Positions 56,251 through 64,000 of a stretch of 64,000 bases of DNA are shown here, piece after piece. Source of the stretch: Nemertoderma westbladi (lineage: Eukaryota > Xenacoelomorpha > Nemertodermatida > Nemertodermatidae); the NCBI GenBank assembly GCA_032718475.1, contig JAUCBJ010008437.1, forward strand, positions 1 to 64,000. The letters run 5' to 3'. The notes below the pieces were generated by a model that did not search any database, was not told the DNA's origin, and was given only the letters and a program-made list of their open reading frames with translations. Position 1 is the stretch's first letter. Every line of letters starts with the position of its first letter. The translations under genes were made by a program, and so were the position numbers.

Positions 56251-56471
56251 AGAACGCAGAAGTAGTAGATATCCGGCAACTACAGTCACAGACACCGACT
56301 TTGCGGATGACATCGCCCTGCTCTCTAATACCCTAGCAGATGCACAGCTTCTACTAAATAAAGTGGAGAGGGCTGCTAAGGAGGTTGGATTGCATATAAA
56401 TGCTACCAAGACCGAATTCATGACCTTTAATGTTGATGGAAACTTGACAACCATTGATAATAATCAACTAA
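56251..56471 (+). pseudogene. Family 2 RT fragment, piece 2
   Basis: RYPATTVTDTDFADDIALLS with the catalytic Asp pair, then LNKVERAAKEVGLHINATKT. It is cut at AACTAA (56466-56471), which repeats at 58849-58854 as the target duplication of the inserted element. Confidence 0.8.
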
Positions 56472-58516
56472 AGAAATTAGTCTTAAACAGCACTGAGCCC
56501 TGGATGACCTCGGGTATTCTTAGTAATATCAGAGAAAGAGATAACTATTTGTATAAATTTAGGAAATACCGTGTTTTAGCTGATTATAATAATTACTGCA
56601 AATATAGAAACCTTGTCCAACGGGAAATAAAAAAAGCTAAATCTGAATATTTGTACAACAAAATAAGTGAGAATAAAGATAATCCAAAAAGTCTATGGTC
56701 TACCCTAAAATCTTTAGGTTATAAAAACCTTAAATCTAAATCGAATATTGTTCTGCAAGATAACGGTGAGCTGATTCATGATCATACTCTAGTTAGTAAT
56801 TTATTTAATAATTATTTTACTAATGTTGCCTCTAATTTAGTTAAGAAGTTACCGTTATCAAGTAATAAATATAGTATAGGGTCCGAAACTCTAAATAATT
56901 TTTATTTAGAAAAGTTACAAAATTCAGAAAAGTTATTTTTAAAACCCGTTTCTGAGGATTTCGTTTTTAAAAATCTACTTAGCCTATCAGCCTCAAAAAG
57001 TACCGGTCTAGACCTAATACCTGCCCGTTTTCTTAAGGATGGTGCTGAAGTACTTAAAGTGCCTATTACTTTTATTATTAATTACTCTATCGTAGATAAT
57101 GTAGTACCAGACGAACTGAAATTAGCTAAGGTTGTTCCTCTGTATAAAAAGAATAGTAAAGTAGAACCCTGTAATTACAGACCTGTTAGTATCTTAAGTA
57201 TTGTATCTAAAATTCTAGAACGTTCTGTTTTTCTACAGCTGGAGGCACATCTTAGTAGGCTAAATCTGATCTAAGAACTTCAGTCCGGTTTTCGTAAATC
57301 ATATTCTACAGACACCTGCCTTATTAACTTAACTGATACAATTAGATGTAATAACGCAAAGGGTTTATATACTGGTATGGTAATGTTGGACCTACAAAAG
57401 GCTTTCGATACTGTAGATCACGAAATTCTGCTTGGTAAGTTAGGCCTGATGGGTGTAGGTTCTATAGACTGGTTCAAGTCCTACCTGTCAGACAGAGGTC
57501 AAACTGTAGTCATTAGCAAATCGCTGTCTACTGTACAAGAGATTACCTGTGGTGTACCGCAAGGTAGTATATTAGGTCCTCTGCTTTTTGTATGCTATGT
57601 AAATGATATGATAAGTAGTATAGATCCCGATTTTAAACTCATTTTATATGCCGACGACAATGCTCTTATTTTCTCTCATAAAGATCCTATCCATATTTCC
57701 CAAAAGTTAAGTGCAGTTCTAGAATCCTGTAATGAGTGGTTGGTTGATAATAAGCTATCCATTCACTACGGTAAGACTGAAAGTATTTTGTTTGGTTCCA
57801 AAAGAAAGTTAAAGAAGGTAACTAAGTTTGAAGTCACTAGTAATGGACAGAAGATTGAAAATAAAAAGGAAGTTAAATATTTAGGCGCCACATTGGATAA
57901 CTGCTTATCAGGAGAAAGTACAGTGAAAAATATTTTCTCGAAAGTTAACAGTAGGCTTAGGTTTCTATACAGAAATAAAAATAGTTTAAACACCGACTCC
58001 CGCAAGTTACTTTGCCTTCCTTTAATACAGTGTCACATGGACTATGCGTGCTTTTCTTGGTATGAAGGCTTAACCAAACAGCTTAAATGTAAATTACAAG
58101 TAGCTCAGAATAAAGTAGTACGATTTATTAAAGACTACAAACCTAGGCACCACCTAACTCCAGATGACTTTTCTGAATCTGGACTACTTAACTTAGATAG
58201 TAGAGTTAAGCAGCTACGCCTTAACCATGTGCATAAAGTGTATAATGGTAAATGTCCCAATTACCTAAAACAAAAATTCAACAGAGTACGCGATACACAC
58301 CCTTACAGTACCAGAGCTAGTGCTTCAAACTTCTACCTCCCGAATTGTAAATCCTTTGAATCTGATACTTTCTTTTTTAACGGCATAAAAAATTGGAACG
58401 CTCTGCCTAATGAAATTAAAAACCTAAATAATCAACATTCTTTTAAATCTGCAGTTAAATCTCACCTCCGTGTGCAATGTAAAAATAGGTACAATAGTCC
58501 TACAGTAAGTTATTAG
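56472..58516 (+). pseudogene. CR1/L2-like reverse transcriptase with one stop
   Basis: The frame is open except for one TAA at 57272-57274. Motifs: [123 protein letters not shown] and [15 protein letters not shown]. Catalytic aspartates are intact (DLQKAFD and YADD). The C-terminus ([20 protein letters not shown] and [11 protein letters not shown]) reaches 58516. The endonuclease is absent through 5' truncation. It is one codon from an open RT. Confidence 0.85.
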
Positions 58517-58848
58517 TTTATTAATTATTTACTATTTATACTGTAATTACGTTTTATATTAAATTGTTCTGTACATTACATCTTTATCGTTGAGTCGGGC
58601 ATTGTCACGCTCTCGGTAAAGTTGTACATGTACATAGTGTAATTACGTTTTATATTGGTTTTAGGTTAGCGTAGTGTAATATTGTATTTGTAACCAAGTA
58701 ACATAAAGGACCCCCTTGGAAATAAGCTGCAAAGCTTTAGGGGTAATCCTATATGTTATGTTGGACAATACCTTTATACCGGTACATTGTTTGGTGTATT
58801 TGTTATTGTTTTTACATAATGTATAAATAAATCTATCTATCTATCTAT
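56472..58848 (+). mobile_element. CR1/L2-like non-LTR element, 5'-truncated
   Basis: Inserted in family 2 with AACTAA on both sides. It holds the end of the pre-RT linker, the whole RT, a C-terminal domain, a 3' UTR of about 330 bp and a terminal ATCT microsatellite (58831-58847), a tail style seen in CR1/L2-type elements. The UTR matches the relic at 24436-24505. Confidence 0.85.
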
Positions 58849-58854
58849 AACTAA

Positions 58855-59441
58855 GGAAGGTCGATGACTTCCAGTACCTTGGATCATGGATAGAGAGTAG
58901 CAAAAAGGACATAGAAGTTAGGAAAGCAAAGGCTTGGGTAGCTCTATCAAAAATGGATACCATCTGGAAATCAGATCTCTCCAGGCACCTGAAGACTAAG
59001 TTCTTTCGAGCCACAGTGGAAAGTGTATTTTTATACGGGGGTGAGACCTGGTCACTGACTAAATCACTTGAACAACGAATTGATGGTTGCTACACAAGAC
59101 TACTAAGGGCAGCCCTAAACATCAGCTGGAGACAACACATGACAAACGCCGAGCTTTATGGTACAATACCACCTGTATCAACCACCCTCCGTGAACGCAG
59201 ATTAAGATTCAGTGGGCACTGCTGGCGAAGTAAAGACGAGGTCATACCAGATCTACTTTTCTGGCAACCAACTCATGGAAAGCGTAGTCGTGGACGACCG
59301 GCCATAACATATATAGATCAACTTGAAAGGGATACTGAACTTGGGAGAAACGAAATTGCGACAACTATGGAGAATCAGGAAGCCTGTAAGGATCTCATTT
59401 CCACTGTCCGAGTTCGCTCGACCTAGTAGTAGTAGTAGTAG
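58855..59441 (+). pseudogene. Family 2 ORF C-terminus and TAG tail, piece 3
   Basis: KVDDFQYLGSWIESSKKDIE, FLYGGETWSLTKSLEQRIDG, LNISWRQHMTNAELYG and HGKRSRGRPAITYIDQL, ending RVRST at 59426, with the TAG run 59424-59441. The LLYG-ETW and RGRP motifs are common in APE-type elements of aquatic invertebrates. Confidence 0.8.
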
Positions 59442-60239
59442 TACGGTACTAACTAAGCAATAATAATGAACTTTATGGGATTAGACATAATTATAACAAT
59501 TTACATACTTGTGTATAAAGTAGCATTTTACAGTGTAATGATCCGAGTGGCTTTGTTAAACGAACGAACGTTAGTGAGTGAGTGAAAATAAAGCCACGAG
59601 GATCAGAACACTAAAGTACTTTGCAACAAGTATGTATGTAGTTTTATTACAAAATTTTAACATTACGAAATGATTGTATATACATTATAAGTTTTACGTG
59701 GTAACCAATGACGGCGTAAAGTAATGTCCACTAAGGGGACATTACTTAACTGATAACACCAAATACAATACTAAATGTACAGGCCAATACAATGCTGTAA
59801 TGTCTTCTAAAGTTGCATCTTAAGTGCTAAATAACAACTCGCTGTTAATATTAACGGCGTTGGAGTAATGTTAAAATTTTGGAATAAAATACGTATTAAA
59901 TAATGTTTTATGTTGCCATGGTAACAAAAAAGAGACTTGTATTGGAAAGTTAGACTCTGGTCTTAGCAACTCGTAAGGAATTTGATCCGGAATTGGTTTC
60001 TTTTTAAATAAAATGACAGTAACTATATTTAAAGTCAAATCGAACAATTTAGGAGAGAGGTTTCCAAAATTACTTACAACTACTGTATAACTCTTTTTAA
60101 CCAAGTTGGGGATGGATAATGTTGATAAGAGTTGGTCCTAGAAAATATGAAATTAAATTAAGTTGCAATTTGTTTGATGTTGAGCCTTATTTACGCCTAT
60201 TTTGACTCGACTTCCAGCTTTGCGTTTCAAATTTCAAGC
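59442..60239. other. No gene seen; short hairpin at 59719-59747
   Basis: AT-rich. AAGTAATGTCC at 59719-59729 pairs with 59737-59747 around a 7-base loop. Confidence 0.5.
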
Positions 60240-60450
60240 AATATGGGGGGCGTTCATAAAGTATGTCAACGCAAATTTTGCAGTTTTTTGACCCCCCCCC
60301 CCCTCCTCTGTCACAAAGTGTCAAGCAAGCTCGACCCCCCCCCCCCCCCTCTGTCACAAAGTGTCAATCAAGCTCGACCTCCCCCCCCCTCCCCCTGTCA
60401 CTGGCACAAAAAAGAAATTTTTCGTAAATTTATACCCCCCCCCCAGACGA
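60240..60450. repeat. C-tract repeat with CTGTCACAAAGTGTCAA units
   Basis: Starts near GGGGGGCGTTCATAAAGT and contains long C-runs separated by TCTGTCACAAAGTGTCAA-CAAGCTCGAC, twice well preserved and once degraded. It looks like part of a mobile or satellite sequence, not coding. Confidence 0.55.
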
Positions 60451-60907
60451 AAAAAGATATTTTATTTCAATAATTTAATAATAGTTAGAAAGCACAATAG
60501 AAAGTGAAATATTTTGACTGAAGTAGTTCTTACTACATAAAAGCCTATAACTACATACTTTAGCAGCTTTAATCTACAGTACTGTACATTTACAAGGCAG
60601 ACTAGCTACAAGGCGATTAACAGTGGTGCTGTTACGATATATGGCGCTGTGTACCATTATCAGCCCGTTATACAGTATAAATATTTAGATAAGCCATAAT
60701 GACGCGCAATCATATTTAGATAAGGAAAATAAAATATCCATATTCCTAAATCTTATCCATTTTGTACAGTATGTAGCATCACCTACGTAATTTTGTAATA
60801 AAATATAAATAAATAATAATTACGGTAGCAAGTTTCCTATAGAAATCTTGATGCAAGCGTGCTGTTATGGTATTAATAGGATTAACCGTGTATTTGCATT
60901 AATAGAG
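60451..60907. other. No gene seen
   Basis: AT-rich flank of the next family 1 copy. Confidence 0.5.
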
Positions 60908-62144
60908 AGTGGAAATCAGAATGGGTTCCGTAAAGGTCGTGGGACCATGGAGCCCATTTTGGCACTTAGAAGGATAATTGAAGAGTTATCAAAAAAGAAA
61001 GACAGGCATCTGGCTGTTATCTTTGTTGACTTCTTCAAGGCCTTTGATTCAGTCTCTCGCTCACGTATGTTCAGCATACTTTCATTATATGGGATTCCTG
61101 ATGAAATTATTGCAGCAATCAGATCAGTATACGATGGTTCGACAACATTTGTGTCTACTGTTGACGGTGACACAGAACCATTTGAAGTGTTATGGGGCGT
61201 CCTCCAAGGAGACACACTTGCACCATTCTTGTTCATTATTGTGGTTGACTATGTTCTACGCACGTCCTTAGATCATTATAATGATGATGGGGTGATGATA
61301 ACTCCACCTACTGGCTCCAGAAGTAAGTCGAGGAAATCCTGCCAAGTACCTAACTGATCTAGACTTTGCTGATGACTTAGGAGTACTCTGAGAATCATTA
61401 GAGGGAGCCCAACGGCTCCTCAGCTCATTAGAACATGCTGCTTCTAGTGTTGGTCTTTTTATTAACTCCAGAAAGACCAAAATTCTGACAGTTAACTTTG
61501 AAAGTCCTCAGCAAGTCTCTGATCGGATGAGCATAAGCTCAAAGGATGGTATGCTTGAGCATGTGGACGACTTCTGTTACCTGGGATCATGGATCCGGAA
61601 GTCAGGTGAGGACCTTCGAATACGTAAGGGAAAGGCATGGGCAGCCTTGAATAGGCTTTCCAGGATTTGGAAGTCACCGAGAATTAATCGGAAACTTAAG
61701 TTCCGATTATTTAGAGCAGCAGTAGTTCCAGTACTCCTCTACGGGAGTCCATGCTGGGCTCTAACTGCTGAGGACACCAAATCTCTGGATGGCACATTCA
61801 CAAGAATGCTACGCCGGGTTCATTGTGTCAAGTATAATGCACACATCTCCAACCAGACACTATATAACATTGGAGGTGTCTCATTGGTTCCCCCAAGCTT
61901 GACACTAGAACAAAATCGCCTCCGCTTTGCAGGACATTGCTTTCGCCGTGAGGACCAGCCAGTGCATAATCTTGTACTTTGGCAGCCTCATGGAGTGAAT
62001 AAGCATGGTGGACAGCCCATGACTTTCTTGAGACGCATCTTAAAGGACACTGGCCTTAAAGATGCGGGTGATCTAGCAAATGTCATGGGTGATAGGGAGT
62101 TGTGGCGGTGCAATTTTGTTGACAAGCCGGCACAGCATTCTTAA
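60908..62144 (+). pseudogene. Family 1 RT and C-terminus with frameshift
   Basis: The first frame (to about 61330) carries NGFRKGRGTM, FVDFFKAFDS and GDTLAP. Four extra bases near 61323 (GAAGTAAGTCG against GAAGTCG) shift the frame, and a TGA lies at about 61388 where other copies encode Ser. FADD is intact in the second frame. The last part is open from 61527 to 62144. It is inactive. Confidence 0.85.
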
Positions 62145-62177
62145 AAAAGCAGCTGCAATGCAGCATGCCGATCCTAG
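60908..62177 (+). mobile_element. Family 1 non-LTR copy, 5'-truncated
   Basis: Begins within the RT at GTGGAAATCAGAATGGG and ends with the stem-loop, GCCGATCC and a short TAG tail (about 62175-62181). The copy is close in sequence to the others. Confidence 0.85.
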
Positions 62178-64000
62178 TAGTGCATTAATTTCTGTTATAT
62201 TTGCGCTAAATTAGATTGCGCGAAATTAAGTAACGCAACCATTACCATATATGGTAATAATTTGTGATTCTGGGAGGCATTAGGTTCACAATCCGGCTTC
62301 CTTATTGGCCTAGCTATTCCAGGTTGGTCTAATGGGAGCGCGGATTGGGGAACCAATGAGATGATTATTGCATCATCCTCGATGAATCACCTATAAATTG
62401 GCTGTATTTCCGGTATGTGCCTCTCAGTCCATCTATCTTTCTCTCTTTCCAGTTACAGTTTTTCCATGTTTCTGTTTTGGACCCTATAGTTTGTTTCTTG
62501 CAATAATTCGCAATTTTTTAATTTCTGCTTTATTCTTTGCTGTATTTCTCAATCAATCTTAATGGTTACTGCAAATTACAATTTCGAACTATGATTTCTA
62601 CCCTTTGATTAATAGTTCTATGTGATTTAAGATGCGATAATCCCACGGGATTTTCTTTAGACTGTCAGACTGTTTGTGATTGCATGCGCCGCTATGGTAG
62701 CTATTCGTTCTAATGGAGGGCTAAGGTACCGGTAGGCGCGGCGGCCGCACCGGGTGGTAGCGACGAAGGGAGTGCGGATGATTCAAAGGTGGGAAAAGCT
62801 GGCGGGGGGTCACCTTTGCAGCTGGGGGTTAGTCAGTGTGGACGAAAGAGCGGTAGCCGGTACAGTAATAAGGGGCTGATGATCCAGATTTTGTCTCTAT
62901 TTGTAGTGTTAGGGGGCAGGACTTGGGTTAGTTAGGAAGCCTATATTGTAGCCGGGAGAGGCCTTTATGTCTGACACTGCAAATTGCTAATTGTAAACGA
63001 GAGTTAATTGTAGGTTTTCAATTGCATACTATACTGATATACTGATACGCTACTGTGTGGTTTTAGTGCGCTAGCTGACTGGTAGTCAACGCAGTACCGT
63101 ATTATTAGCTGATTGCTACGCTGATTTGTGTGTTGCTAAGTGTGCGCCTGATTCTTGATTGTGAATATTTAGATAGGCGCCCTTTCCCTTGATTGATTTC
63201 TATTTCTTAGTTTACGATAAATAATTGCGGATTAGGTCAAAATAATACGGTATTTAGGCTGTTGCTAGTGTAACCTGGTACGTAATAAATTAGAATTGCG
63301 TATTCTGGAACATTAGTAATTAGTACGCTGTTTCATATTTATGACTGTAATTAATTAATGTAAAATTAAGAATTTGTACGCAGCATAGCGGGGAGTAGTT
63401 AAAGTAATTATTTTGAGTACTGTAAACTATTCATGCTGGGCGGTTATTTGAAAATAGCGGGCAACAAGCTGATAGCAGTATCCAGTATACAGTAGTAAGC
63501 TGCTGGCCTAAAGCCAGCTGAAGGCAAGTTTAGACCCACATACAGTACCGGTCCCGAAAGGTCATCTCGTCACCTTTTGAGTTATTTAAACATTCTCACA
63601 TTCACAAATTCCGTTAGGGAACCCCAGTATTGCGATTAGACGACAAGTGAACACTCTGAGTGTAAGCCTCTAACACTTGTTTTAAGTAGCCTAGGGAGCC
63701 GTCTCAGGTTTATTGTTTTGGTTATTCCCGCATGGCTCATAGATTCGAACAGTTAGCTTTCTATCGAGCGATCGGTAGAGAAAGGAACAAGCGATTTGCA
63801 GGAGCCGTATAAAATTAGTAAAATATATTAGCGGACGGCAGGTTAGCGCCATCCAGCGGTAAGAAGCAGTTTTGTGTTTAGCGGTAATATAGCAGTAATA
63901 ACGCGCTCCTGATCGCCCCTGTTTAACAGTCAGACATAATTTATTTGCTGTTGCCTGCAACAGCAAAGAGTGTTTACTAATCGCAATACAGTAGTACTTT
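62178..64000. other. No gene recognised
   Basis: Non-repetitive sequence of mixed composition. A CCAAT at 62353-62357 and TATAAAT at 62392-62398 are 35 bases apart and could be a promoter for a gene or an LTR, but no coding frame or repeat partner is in the window. The frame 63691-63966 on the minus strand has no domain. Confidence 0.4.

Larger units (their letters stand above)
54686..59441 (+). mobile_element. Family 2 non-LTR element, split by two insertions
   Basis: Three collinear pieces: 54686-54793 (FIVVVDYELRISLDI...ISPPSG), 56251-56471 (DTDFADDIALLSN) and 58855-59441 (VDDFQYLGSWI to the end). They match the layout of family 1 (VVDYVLR, FADDLGVLS, FCYLGSWI) but the sequence is clearly different. 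The 3' end is CGACC and a TAG run, like family 1. The endonuclease and most of the RT are absent. Confidence 0.8.

Noticed and set aside
62353-62398. Promoter (CCAAT plus TATAAAT)
   Set aside because: Spacing is plausible, but there is no coding sequence or LTR partner, so it is noted only as a possibility in the description of 62178-64000.
63691-63966. Minus-strand frame of 91 codons
   Set aside because: No recognised motif and no supporting context; the length is compatible with chance.

Overview
This window is animal (metazoan) nuclear DNA and is almost entirely repetitive. It contains spliced exons with GT-AG borders, BEL/Pao and Ty3 LTR retrotransposons, APE-type and CR1/L2-like non-LTR elements, a tRNA-headed SINE, a TA-flanked MITE and long satellites, and no bacterial-style gene organisation. 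The repertoire fits an invertebrate, probably marine. The species cannot be read from the sequence.

Layout. 1-1300: head-to-tail 5'-truncated 3' ends of an abundant non-LTR family, called family 1 here. 1301-6496: the rest of a plus-strand BEL/Pao derivative that lacks pol and ends in a 3' LTR. 6497-9272: AT-rich DNA with a SINE and two minisatellites. 9278-23952: a minus-strand BEL/Pao element with 578-bp LTRs and a 5-bp ATAAT target duplication. It is interrupted by family 1 copies, carries a 2-kb tandem duplication of gag, and has lost its reverse transcriptase. 23958-27590: mostly unassigned sequence with a CR1-like 3' relic, a 45-bp palindrome, a MITE and a decayed BEL pol fragment.

27977-52756: the 3' part of one plus-strand host gene. 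Six exons are supported, phases agree at every junction except one unresolved stretch near 42.2 kb, and the gene ends in a stop codon followed by AATAAA. I do not recognise the protein. Its introns hold a non-LTR relic, a CsRn1-like Ty3 element (31717-35849) inserted in a family 1 fragment, a SINE, 116 perfect CTG repeats next to a splice acceptor, a near full-length family 1 element (37887-41655) and a 10-kb satellite (42314-52345).

52869-53752: a 39-bp minisatellite downstream of the gene. 54686-59441: a nest in which a second TAG-tailed non-LTR family is split by two other insertions. 60908-62177: another family 1 copy. From there to the end I find no gene.

No pathway or operon is present. 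The only likely host gene is the spliced one; all other coding sequence belongs to mobile elements. The main biological content is nested retrotransposition and tandem-repeat growth, including repeats that begin at splice donors and one that abuts a splice acceptor.
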